From contig OX246745.1 of assembly GCA_945910005.1 (NCBI GenBank), positions 43,069,890 to 43,133,889 of the forward strand: DNA of 64,000 bases, in the 5' to 3' direction. The translations under genes were made by a program, and so were the position numbers. Shown here in pieces: positions 11,601-21,369 of this stretch. The DNA is from Isoperla grammatica. Lineage: Eukaryota > Arthropoda > Insecta > Plecoptera > Perlodidae. Each line of letters starts with the position of its first letter. The first letter of the stretch is position 1. The notes beneath the pieces are model-generated. The model was not told the origin of the DNA. It searched no databases and saw only the letters and a program-made list of their open reading frames with translations.

Positions 11601-14600
11601 TGCATCAGTCTTGCGTGACAACCGTTGCCATGCATCAGTCTTGCATGACAACCGTTGCCATGCATCAGTCTTGCGTGACAACCGTTGCCATGCATCAGTC
11701 TTGCGTGACAACCGTTGCCATGCATCAGTCTTGCGTGACAACCGTTGCCATGCATCAGTCTTGCGTGACAACCGTTGCCATGCATCAGTCTTGCATGACA
11801 ACCGTTGCCATGCATCAGTCTTGCATGACAACCGTTGCCATGCATCAGTCTTGCGTGACAACCGTTGCCATGCATCAGTCTTGCATGACAACCGTTGCCA
11901 TGCATCAGTCTTGCGTGACAACCGTTGCCATGCATCAGTCTTGCATGACAACCGTTGCCATGCATCAGTCTTGCGTGACAACCGTTGCCATGCATCAGTC
12001 TTGCGTGACAACCGTTGCCATGCATCAGTCTTGCGTGACAACCGTTGCCATGCATCAGTCTTGCGTGACAACCGTTGCCATGCATCAGTCTTGCGTGACA
12101 ACCGTTGCCATGCATCAGTCTTGCATGACAACCGTTGCCATGCATCAGTCTTGCATGACAACCGTTGCCATGCATCAGTCTTGCGTGACAACCGTTGCCA
12201 TGCATCAGTCTTGCATGACAACCGTTGCCATGCAAGATGACCATGAGGAGTGTAGATCTACTCTGTGACGTGTCTCTATTCATTGCAGTCCCACGACCAT
12301 CGGGCGTCAGAGAGCCATCGACGGGGACTCATTCGCCGTCATGAGTTTGTTCGACAGGTTCGGCTTCGACTCCCTGGACAAAGCCGAATGTGAGAGCCGA
12401 GTGTTCTGCGAGATCGCCCGAATGGGAGGTTCGGCTTCTGGCAACGTTGTGCAGCAAGGCATCTGGCAGTTAGCCCACGAGTAAGTATCTATCTAATGTA
12501 TTACTTGCTGTCACTCATTGGAGGGGATCGCACGTGTTCTAAATGATTTGATACATCCACTATTGAAACAGAAGGTTCGTTTGATTTAACGTCACTTTTT
12601 GTACTTTTTGCCATGTACCCCATGAAATAACATGAAATGAGTGCAAAAAGTACAAAAGGTGTAACCAAACCAAAATCCATAGTCGTGCATTTGTGTACGG
12701 TATCTCGCGGTTTCCAAAGATTAGAACTGAACTGCATGAAACTATAACGTGGCAACAACGGGCGCCTTTTGTGTTGAGGGTCGAGTATAAATACGAGTCT
12801 TAGCATCAGATGCAGAGGACTCGACTCCTAGTTAATAGCAAACTATGGTTGATATGGAACTGTTTCACGCAAGCTATATTTACTACCCAATAAAAATTTC
12901 TTAACCATTAGGGGCTTTCAAGGGCTGTGAGGGACATGTATGCATAGGGAAGTATATTCTCCGTGTGAAACAGGGGATTCAATCTGATTCAATGTCTAAG
13001 GTAGCTCTGCCTGTGATACAAGGTGACTATATAAGAGCTGATGTTGTATAACCACGAAGTTAGTCCGTTATCTCACAGAGCATATAGGCACAGTATAAGG
13101 ATGGGCTACGTTTGTTAAAGGTCTCTCACACTAAGAAGTAAGATAGCATCAGGGGAGTCAGGATCGCCCACAATTAGTTTCCGACTATCTAGCACAATTT
13201 GGTTGCGTTAAGTTTTTTGACGGGAACCTGCTTGCTTGTACGGTTTCTTGTACGTTACCGTCAAAAAACTTACCGCAACCAAATTGTACTAGATAATCGG
13301 GGAAAACATTAGCGAATCGCATTTGTCAAGTTCGAAACTAAATGTGGGTGGTCCTGATACTACCATGCTTCTTGCAGTGAGATACCTATAGTAATAGCGG
13401 CTGATAACAGCTGATACTACCATACTTCTTGCAGTGAGATACCTATAGTAATAGCGGCTGATAACAGCTGATACTACCATACTTCTTGCAGTGAGATACC
13501 TATAGTAATAGCGGCTGATAACAGCTGATACTACCATACTTCTTGCAGTGAGATACCTATAGTAATAGCGGCTGATAACAGCTGATACTACCATACTTCT
13601 TGCAGTGAGATACCTATAGTAATAGCGGCTGATAACAGCTGATACTACCATACTTCTTGCAGTGAGATACCTATAGTAATAGCGGCTGATAACAGCTGAT
13701 ACTACCATACTTCTTGCAGTGAGATACCTATAGTAATAGCGGCTGATAACAGCTGATACTACCATACTTCTTGCAGTGAGATACCTATAGTAATAGCGGC
13801 TGATAACAGCTGATACTACCATACTTCTTGCAGTGAGATACCTATAGTAATAGCGGCTGATAACAGCTGATACTACCATACTTCTTGCAGTGAGATACCT
13901 ATAGTAATAGCGGATGATGGCCAAAGATCGATTAAGACAAGCCGCCTAAAGTTACAAATTTTCGTGAATCTCGCCCTAGATATATTATATAAAATAAATA
14001 CCATCACGTACCAGTATATGAAAGTGGCAAACTTAAGGATTGGGATGTATGTTACTTCCTGCTTTTAATCAAAGGTAGACTTTATTAGTTTCCAAGAATG
14101 TTTCTAAAGTCAACCAAGCCAGAACATGTGGATCTGAGCAGAGTAAAACAAAAGCCATTGTATCACCACAAGTGAAAGCTACAATTAGATGATCTTTTGT
14201 TATTGTATCAACTGCTCTGTAATCGCACAAGTTAGAAAGCTCCCTTTTAATCACGGAAGTTCTTTTAATAGTCCTGCCGCTTACTTGTGTATGCTGTAAT
14301 TGCGTGTTTCTTATCTATAATACATTATATTCCGCGTGAGGTAACTCACAGACTGCAATATACAAGTATAGAATAACTAGGCAACTATGAACTGACGGGT
14401 ATATATATTATGCAGTAAGTGTGAAGTATGCAGTGTGTATGCAGTAAGTATGTAGTATGTAGTGAGTAGTGTGTATGCAGTAAGTGTGTAGTATGTAGTG
14501 AGTATGCAGTAAGTATGTAGTATGTAGTGAGTAGTGTATATGCAGTAAGTGTGTAGTATGCAGTGTGTATGCAGTAAGTATGTAGTATGTAGTGAGTAGT

Positions 14601-17600
14601 GTGTATGCAGTAAGTGTGTAGTATGTAGTGTGTATGCAGTAAGTGTGTAGTATGTAGTGTGTATGCAGTAAGTATGAAGTATGTAGTGTGTATGCAGTAA
14701 GTGTGTAGTATGTAGTGTGTATGCAGTAAGTGTGTAGTATGTAGTGTGTATGCAGTAAGTATGTAGTATGTAGTGTGTATGCAGTAAGTATGTAGTATGT
14801 AGTGTGTATGCAGTAAGTGTGTAGTATGTAGTGTGTATGCAGTAAGTATGTAGTGTGTAGTGTGTATGCAGTAAGTATGTAGTATGTAGTGTGTATGCAG
14901 TAAGTGTGTAGTGTGTATGCAGTAAGTGTGTAGTATGTAGTGTGTATGCAGTAAGTATGTAGTGTGTAGTGTGTATGCAGTAAGTGTGTAGTATGTAGTG
15001 TGTATGCAGTAAGTGTGTAGTATGTAGTGTGTATGCAGTAAGTATGTAGTGTGTAGTGTGTATGCAGTAAGTATGTAGTATGTAGTGTGTATGCAGTAAG
15101 TATGTAGTGTGTAGTGTGTATGCAGTAAGTGTGTAGTATGTAGTGTGTATGCAGTAAGTATGTAGTATGTAGTGTGTATGCAGTAAGTGTGTAGTATGTA
15201 GTGTGTATGCAGTAAGTATGTAGTATGTAGTGTGTATGCATTAAGTGTGTAGTATGTAGTGTGTATGCAGTAAGTGTGTAGTATGCAGTGTGTATGCAGT
15301 AAGTATGTAGTATGTAGTGAGTAGTGTGTATGCAGTAAGTGTGTAGTATGCAGTGTGTATGCAGTAAGTATGTAGTATGTAGTGAGTAGTGTGTATGCAG
15401 TAAGTGTGTAGTATGTAGTGTGTATGCAGTGTGTGTAGTATGTAGTGTGTATGCAGTAAGTATGAAGTATGTAGTGTGTATGCAGTAAGTGTGTAGTATG
15501 TAGTGTGTATGCAGTAAGTGTGTAGTATGTAGTGTGTATGCAGTAAGTATGTAGTATGTAGTGTGTATGCAGTAAGTATGTAGTATGTAGTGTGTATGCA
15601 GTAAGTGTGTAGTATGTAGTGTGTATGCAGTAAGTATGTAGTGTGTAGTGTGTATGCAGTAAGTATGTAGTATGTAGTGTGTATGCAGTAAGTATGTAGT
15701 GTGTAGTGTGTATGCAGTAAGTGTGTAGTATGTAGTGTGTATGCAGTAAGTGTGTAGTATGTAGTGTGTATGCAGTAAGTGTGTAGTATGTAGTGTGTAT
15801 GCAGTAAGTATGTAGTGTGTAGTGTGTATGCAGTAAGTATGTAGTATGTAGTGTGTATGCAGTAAGTATGTAGTGTGTAGTGTGTATGCAGTAAGTGTGT
15901 AGTATGTAGTGTGTATGCAGTAAGTATGTAGTATGTAGTGTGTATGCAGTAAGTGTGTAGTATGTAGTGTGTATGCAGTAAGTATGTAGTATGTAGTGTG
16001 TATGCATTAAGTGTGTAGTATGTAGTGTGTATGCAGTAAGTGTGTAGTATGTAGTGTGTATGCAGTAAGTGTGTAGTATGTAGTGTGTATGCAGTAGGTG
16101 AGTAGTATGTAGTGTGTATGCAGTAAGTATGTACTGTGTAGTGTGTATGCAGTAAGTATGTAGTATGTAGTGTGTATGCAGTAAGTGTGTAGTATGTAGT
16201 GTGTATGCAGTAAGTATGTAGTATGTAGTGTGTATGCAGTAAGTATGTAGTATGTAGTGTATATGCAGTAAGTGTGTAGTATGTAGTGTGTATGCAGTAA
16301 GTATGTAGTGTGTGTGCAGTAAGTATGTAGTATGTAGTGTGTATGCATTAAGTGTGTAGTATGTAGTGTGTATGCAGTAAGTGTGTAGTATGTAGTGTGT
16401 ATGCAGTAAGTGTGTAGTATGTAGGGTGTATGCAGTAAGTATGTAGTGTGTAGTGTGTATGCAGTAAGTGTGTAGTATGTAGTGTGTATGCAGTAAGTAT
16501 GTAGTATGTAGTGTGTATGCAGTAAGTGTGTAGTATGTAGTGTGCATGCAGTAAGTGTGTAGTATGTAGTGTGTATGCGGTAAGTGTGTAGTATGTAGTG
16601 TGTATGCAGTAAGTATGTAGTATGTAGTGTGTATGCAGTAAGTGTGTAGTATGTAGTGTGTATGCAGTAAGTATTTAGTATGTAGTGTGTATGCAGTAAG
16701 TGTGTAGTATGTAGTGTGTATGCAGTAAGTGTGAAGTATGTAGTGTGTATGAAGTAAGTATGTAGTGTGTAGTGTGTATGCAGTTAGTATGTAGTATGTA
16801 GTGTGTATGCAGTAAGTGTGTAGTATGTAGTGTGTATGCAGTAAGTGTGTAGTATGTAGTGTGTATGCAGTAAGTATGTAGTATGTAGTGTGTATGCAGT
16901 AAGTGTGTAGTATGTAGTGTGTATGCAGTAAGTGTGTAGTATGTAGTGTGTATGCAGTGAGTGTGTAGTATGTAGTGTGTATGCAGTAAGTGTGTAGTAT
17001 GTAGTGTGTATGCAGTAAGTATGTAGTATGTAGTGTGTATGCAGTAAGTGTGTAGTATGTAGTGTGTATGCAGTAAGTGTGTAGTATGTAGTGTGTATGC
17101 AGTAAGTATGTAGTATGTAGTGTGTATGCAGTAAGTTTGTAGTATGTAGTGTGTATGCAGTAAGTGTGTAGTATGTAGTGTGTATGCAGTTAGTATGTAG
17201 TATGTAGTGTGTATGCAGTAAGTATGTAGTATGTAGTTTGTATGCAGTAAGTATGTAGTATAGGTGGCGATCAAGTTAGTGAAGCTGTCAAAACGCGAGA
17301 AGTCTCGTGAAGCTTCCGAAGTATCCAAATCTTATAGTACTAACATAATGTTCAACTAGTTCCTGTATATTATAATATTAGACTTTTAGTGACAATAGGT
17401 CAATAGCCTATATTGGTTCCCGGAAATCTCAAACACACGGGGCGTGACTTATGACTCACTAAGGCTTGTGCATTCTACAAAGCGGAAGATCATCTTAGAT
17501 GTGTGAACGGACGCTAGGAATCTGTTCAAGTTCGTTGAAACAGAGTGCATGACGAGGGCGGTATAGGTAACAATCTAAGGTTGGTATTAGCACAACTATA

Positions 17601-19389
17601 ACTAGTTTATAATTAATTAGTACAATATATCGTTTGTAGATAATAATAATAGAGAAGATCATAATATTCAAAACTATGCGGAAGGTATGTTTGTTAAATT
17701 ATTTTGATGTTCGACTATTAGTGACAATAGCCTATATTGTATTGGCTTAATGATGTTAAATGATAACAAAACCGAACGAGGAAATATGCAGTGATAGAGC
17801 TAGGGCTGTAGGGGGAACATTTGTTTGGAAGCAGAAGATAATTGAGAGGATAATCAGTTCGATAATTCTCACTTTATAACTCAGGGAAAGGGGGGGGGGG
17901 GGGATGACATGATTAACTTCCCACTAAATTTGTAGGTATCGTGTCCAAAAAAACCGACTCGCAGTAAAATATTAACATACTACTGCCTTATGAAAGGAAT
18001 GGATGTAACAGCAATATTAGAATTATAAATTAGTTTTGTCGATATGAATGTAATACAAATGTTGCCAAGTTGAGCTGAATTCAGTAGGCTAACTGTTTGT
18101 AATTATTCCAGCACTCCCATGGATGTTGCCAAGTTGAGCTGAACTCAGTAGGCTAACTGTTTGTATATTCCAGCACTCCCATGGATGTTGCCAAGTTGAG
18201 TTGAATTCAGTAGGCTACCTGTTTGTATATTCCAGCAATCCCATGGATGTTGCCAAGTTAAGCTGAATTCAGTAGGCTACCTGTTTGTATATTCCAGCAA
18301 TCCCATGGATGTTGCCAAGTTAAGCTGAACTCAGTAGGCTAACTGTTTGTATATTCCAGCACTCCCATGGATGTTGCCAAGTTGAGCTGAACTCAGTAGG
18401 CTAACTGTTTGTATATTCCAGCACTCCCATGGATGTTGCCAAGTTGAGCTGAACTCAGTAGGCTAACTGTTTGTATATTCCAGCAATCCCATGGATGTTG
18501 CCAAGTTGAGCTGAACTCAGTAGGCTAACTGTTTGTATATTCCAGCAATCCCATGGATGTTGCCAAGTTGAGTTGAATTCAGTAGGCTACCTGTTTGTAT
18601 ATTCCAGCAATCCCATGGATGTTGCCAAGTTAAGCTGAATTCAGTAGGCTACCTGTTTGTATATTCCAGCAATCCCATGGATGTTGCCAAGTTAAGCTGA
18701 ACTCAGTAGGCTAACTGTTTGTATATTCCAGCACTCCCATGGATGTTGCCAAGTTGAGCTGAACTCAGTAGGCTAACTGTTTGTATATTCCAGCACTCCC
18801 ATGGATGTTGCCAAGTTGAGTTGAATTCAGTAGGCTACCTGTTTGTATATTCCAGCAATCCCATGGATGTTGCCAAGTTAAGCTGAACTCAGTAGGCTAA
18901 CTGTTTGTATATTCCAGCACTCCCATGGATGTTGCCAAGTTGAGCTGAACTCAGTAGGCTAACTGTTTGTATATTCCAGCACTTCCATGGATGTTGCCAA
19001 GTTGAGCTGAACTCAGTAGGCTAACTGTTTGTATATTCCAGCACTCCCATGGATGTTGCCAAGTTGAGCTGAACTCAGTAGGCTAACTGTTTGTATATTC
19101 CAGCACTCCCATGGATGTTGCCAAGTTGAGCTGAACTCAGTAGGCTAACTGTTTGTATATTCCAGCACTCCCATGGATGTTGCCAAGTTGAGCTGAACTC
19201 AGTAGGCTAACTGTTTGTAATTATTCCAGGACTCCAGACAACATGGCGGATGCTCTTGGCTTCAAACACATCTTCACGGCAATCAGAGACAATACCTGTC
19301 AAGTCTTCAAGTGTCCCGAGAAAAAGAAGTTGGAGAAAGATAAAGAACGAAAGAAAAGCAAAAGTGAAAAAGAGGAGATAACAGTTTAG
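7959..19389 (+). CDS. host gene: secreted or membrane protein with four-Cys domain (4 coding exons)
   Basis: Coding exons are 7959-8629, 10088-10204, 12289-12480 and 19230-19389, total 1140 nt, 379 residues plus stop. Every exon has a good AG acceptor and a GTGAGT or GTAAGT donor, and all three junctions are phase 2, so the frame holds throughout. The protein starts with a signal-like peptide (hydrophobic residues 4-16, likely cleavage after VTNA). A polar linker rich in His, Tyr, Gly and Pro follows, then a hydrophobic helix at about 235-257. After that comes a domain beginning DGDSFAVMSLFDRFGFDSLD with Cys at 297, 303, 350 and 355, and a Lys-rich tail. I do not recognise a named family; the layout recalls uncharacterised arthropod proteins with Cys-rich ends, loosely like DM4/12-type proteins, but this is only an impression. 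A luminal or cell-surface role is inferred. Introns are swollen by minisatellites. Confidence 0.8.
8630..9448. other. first part of intron 1
   Basis: AT-rich intronic sequence with no ORF, RNA or recognisable repeat. Confidence 0.5.
9449..10050 (+). pseudogene. decayed Penelope-like element RT fragment in intron 1
   Basis: Three frames together spell PLE reverse transcriptase motifs: a KKLKNDP and LLKEVPIDPKLVA stretch near 9480-9555, PRLYG near 9585, VVSLFTNVQVDEEM near 9725, then GLAMGSPLSVVANIFMDEFE and YLDDIWMIWPHGE near 9880-10035. In-frame stops and frameshifts separate them. Neither the GIY-YIG endonuclease nor a 5' end is present, so this is a dead fragment. It stops only about 40 bp before the acceptor of host exon 2, which makes naive ORF calls fuse PLE and host exon. 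Confidence 0.8.
10088..10204 (+). CDS. host gene coding exon 2 (hydrophobic helix)
   Basis: A 117-nt exon lies between an acceptor ending in GCATTGCAG (10087) and a donor GTAAGT (10205). It takes over the phase-2 codon of exon 1 and hands on a phase-2 codon to exon 3, which is the strongest evidence that it belongs to this gene. It encodes about residues 225-262 with the hydrophobic stretch VVRLLAAFIPLGLFLVAL, a likely transmembrane or membrane-associated helix, flanked by Lys/Arg on its N side. AGAG at the boundary allows an alternative acceptor two bases downstream, which would break the frame. Confidence 0.8.
10205..11338. other. intron 2, unique part
   Basis: AT-rich intron with an A-rich stretch near 10395-10435 and a G run of about 23 near 11158-11180. 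No gene is visible. Pro-rich or Gly-rich ORFs here come from the G run. Confidence 0.5.
11339..12234. repeat. 30-bp tandem repeat, about 30 copies, just before host exon 3
   Basis: Units of exactly 30 bp consist of TTGCGTGACAACCGTTGCCA followed by TGCATCAGTC. The only common variant is TTGCGTG versus TTGCATG, otherwise copies are nearly identical. Because 30 is divisible by three and the unit lacks stops in several frames, four long spurious ORFs appear on both strands (ten-residue periods such as MHGNGCHARL). The array ends 54 bp before exon 3 and lies wholly in intron 2. Confidence 0.97.
12289..12480 (+). CDS. host gene coding exon 3 (first half of four-Cys domain)
   Basis: The acceptor ATTCATTGCAG ends at 12288 and the donor GTAAGT starts at 12481. 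The 192-nt exon encodes residues 264-326: PTTIGRQRAIDGDSFA, then MSLFDRFGFDSLDKAEC, ESRVFCEIARMGG and NVVQQGIWQLAHE. It contains Cys297 and Cys303. The dense hydrophobic-charged pattern and lack of low complexity mark this as the conserved core of the protein. Confidence 0.85.
12481..13180. other. intron 3, first unique part
   Basis: About 700 bp without a gene. A short inverted pair around 12590-12650 involves repeated GTACTTTTTGC/AAAAAGTAC motifs. Nothing else is recognised. Confidence 0.5.
13181..13300. repeat. 43-bp inverted repeat (hairpin) in intron 3
   Basis: Left arm 13181-13223 and right arm 13258-13300 are reverse complements with 40 of 43 positions matching, separated by 34 nt. 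The arms share ACAATTTGGTTGCG and AAGTTTTTTGACGG. It may be a small foldback or MITE; transcribed within the host intron, it would form a long RNA hairpin. Confidence 0.85.
13354..13913. repeat. 57-bp tandem repeat, about 10 copies, acceptor-like units
   Basis: The period is 57 bp. Each unit holds GCTGATACTACCATACTTCT followed by TGCAGTGAGATACC, so on the gene's sense strand each unit resembles a branch region plus a pyrimidine-rich TTCTTGCAG acceptor. A minus-strand ORF of 211 codons through the array is an artefact of a stop-free unit length divisible by three. Confidence 0.96.
13914..14404. other. intron 3 spacer between two arrays
   Basis: About 490 bp of unique AT-rich intron lie between the acceptor-like 57-bp array and the donor-like 29-bp array. 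I see no gene in it. Confidence 0.5.
14405..17262. repeat. 29-bp tandem repeat, about 98 copies, each with a GTAAGT donor motif
   Basis: The unit of 29 bp reads GTATGCAGTAAGTGTGTAGT then ATGTAGTGT, alternating with forms having GTAAGTATG. Some places contain 12-bp insertions (GAGTAGTGTGTA). Nearly every unit therefore includes GTAAGT on the sense strand of the host gene. Since 29 is not a multiple of three, the 720- and 277-codon minus-strand ORFs cycle through all three phases of the unit; they are not proteins. Confidence 0.97.
17263..18060. other. intron 3 spacer
   Basis: Unique AT-rich intron, including a G run near 17889-17902. It carries two similar short stretches with CAATAGCCTATATTG. 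No gene is seen. Confidence 0.5.
18061..19229. repeat. 62-bp tandem repeat, about 19 copies, running into the exon 4 acceptor
   Basis: Units of 62 bp (the first is 64) contain TAGGCTAACTGTTTGTATAT TCCAG followed by CACTCCCATGG. On the sense strand this is a branch-like CTAAC, a short U-rich tract and an AG, followed by a sequence resembling the start of exon 4 (ACTCC...ATGG). The last unit is the real acceptor, with TTGTAATTATTCCAG ending at 19229. Variant blocks (GAGTTGAATTC, CTACC instead of CTAAC) recur at 372 bp (6 units) and 248 bp (4 units). Confidence 0.97.
19230..19389 (+). CDS. host gene coding exon 4 (second half of Cys domain, Lys-rich C terminus)
   Basis: The exon begins after TTATTCCAG at 19229 and continues the phase-2 codon (GA+G). 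It encodes TPDNMADALGFKHIFTAIRD then NTCQVFKC with Cys350 and Cys355, and ends in a strongly basic tail (about 23 residues with Lys, Glu and Ser) before TAG at 19387. A basic C terminus after a Cys domain is odd for a purely secreted protein and may be cytoplasmic if residues 235-257 span a membrane; the topology is not settled. Confidence 0.85.
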
Positions 19390-20617
19390 TATTGGTAAAT
19401 CATGTTTTGGAACAGTAGATATTTGGGGTTAAATCCAAGCTTGCACAAGGACTCCTCCAAATTGTGCGTTTGGTTATTATTTTCAACTCAAATCCGTTTT
19501 GCTTTTCTTACTTTCAAATCATCGAATACCCTAATTAATGTCCGCAAAATCAATTTTCTCGCAAAGTCTTGTTTTGGCAGTCTTTGTAAGACATATAAGT
19601 TAAAAGAATTTTACCCCCCTGGAATTATTCTGTTGTCTTTAATTTATATTAACTATATAATTACACATTAATATACAGTAATTTTAATTCGATATTTAAC
19701 AAACTGAACTTTCAATTACACATTTAAAATTAATTATCATATCATCATATCTAATTTTTTAATGGAGTAAATAGTCTTATGGTTACGAAATAGCGGAGTC
19801 CAATAACACCTTAATAACTTATGTCGATACTTCTCTATAACTTTCGGCCGTATATTGGATACCTGAAAACCCAACGCGCAGGGAGCGTGACTAAAGTGGT
19901 CTCTAGTAGGCGGAAACCACCTTCACGAGTGAATGAAAGAATGCGTTTTAACAGCATGCGTGTAAGGGATGGTAGATAAGGGTCTGAAGATAGGTCTGGA
20001 ACACTTCCATGTTATGTTTGAGTTACTTCGGGCATTGTGCGTCACAGCAGCTGTGCAAAGCATTCAATTGTGTAGAAGACAGGAGTTTTATCGGTGCTCA
20101 TATAAACAAATGTCTGATTCAGTGATGCTTCAATTACATTCAGCGAGCGACGAATAACTGATGAATGATGATATACTGCTTGCGGGGAGTACCTTGCTCA
20201 CAAGAAAGTGAATTCACTCAAAAATACGATCTCAATATCTATTAACATCAAAATACTTTCTTTATATAAAGGTAGTGTCATAAATATCGATGTGTAGTTA
20301 TTTTTAATAAATATATATAATTGTTTGTTAATATGGAAATATTATTAATTGTGATGTCCCTCTATTCCAAATGCAACAGCGGCTCCTCTAGGAGGAGCAC
20401 CGAATCTTAGTGTTTTGGGTTCTTTACAGGGTGACCTCAAAAACTTGAACTGGTGGGAAGTAACCATGTTTACAACCTTTTCTCTCTCATCATCAACGTA
20501 ATTTGTTGATAACCTAGCTTATGGGCTAGGCTCCATTTGTTTCCTTGTTGCCTCACTGACGCAAGAAGCCCATAAGATAGGATTGAAGTTGGCAATCATG
20601 AGTATTTGCAATGCATG
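19390..20617 (+). other. 3' flank of host gene with candidate poly(A) signal
   Basis: AT-rich sequence following the stop codon. The clearest AATAAA is at 20306-20311, about 0.9 kb downstream, and could end the transcript; other weaker signals may be used. No other gene is visible. Confidence 0.4.
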
Positions 20618-21369
20618 CACTTGCACCGACCAGTGGTAGAGAAGAGGATTATCTATGAATGATATAATATGAGGAATATCTATTAGGCATGGCAGTTTCA
20701 ACATTATGCTGTTGCACCGACCAGTAAAGAAGAGAAATATCTACGAGATCTTATAGGAATATCTATTAGGCATGGTAGTTTCAACATTATGCTGTTGCAC
20801 CGACCAGTAAAGAAGAGAAATATCTACCAGATCTTATAGGAATATCTATTAGGCATGGTAGTTTCAACATTATGCTGTTGCACCGACCAGTAAAGAAGAG
20901 AAATATCTACGAGATCTTATAGGAATATCTATTAGGCATGGTAGTTTCAACATTATGCTGTTGCACCGACCAGTAAAGAAGAGAAATATCTACGAGATCT
21001 TATAGGAATATCTATTAGGCATGGTAGTTTCAACATTATGCTGTTGCACCGACCAGTAAAGAAGAGAAATATCTACCAGATCTTATAGGAATATCTATTA
21101 GGCATGGTAGTTTCAACATTATGCTGTTGCACCGACCAGTAAAGAAGAGAAATATCTACGAGATCTTATAGGAATATCTATTAGGCATGGCAGTTTCAAC
21201 ATTATGCTGTTGCACCGACCAGTAAAGAAGAGAAATATCTACGAGATCTTATAGGAATATCTATTAGGCATGGCAGTTTCAACATTATGCTGTTGCACCG
21301 ACCAGTAAAGAAGAGAAATATCTACGAGATCTTATAGGAATATCTATTTGGCATGTCAGTTTCCACATT
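20618..21369. repeat. 83-bp tandem repeat, about 9 copies
   Basis: The period is 83 bp, from successive ACATTATGCTGTTGCACCGA at 20701, 20784, 20867 and on. Each unit also has TATTAGGCATGGTAGTTTCA and AGAAATATCTACGAGATC. The first unit is diverged (extra GTAGAGAAGAGGATT). The two alternating variants are ACGAG/ACCAG and GGTAG/GGCAG. There is no coding potential. Confidence 0.96.

Noticed and set aside
11243..12283. Four overlapping ORFs of 308-346 codons on both strands
   Set aside because: All are produced by a stop-free 30-bp unit divisible by three; they lie in a host intron.
14385..16547. 720-codon minus-strand ORF rich in His, Thr, Tyr and Leu
   Set aside because: It is a read-through of the 29-bp tandem repeat in rotating phases; no start context, domain or codon structure beyond the repeat.
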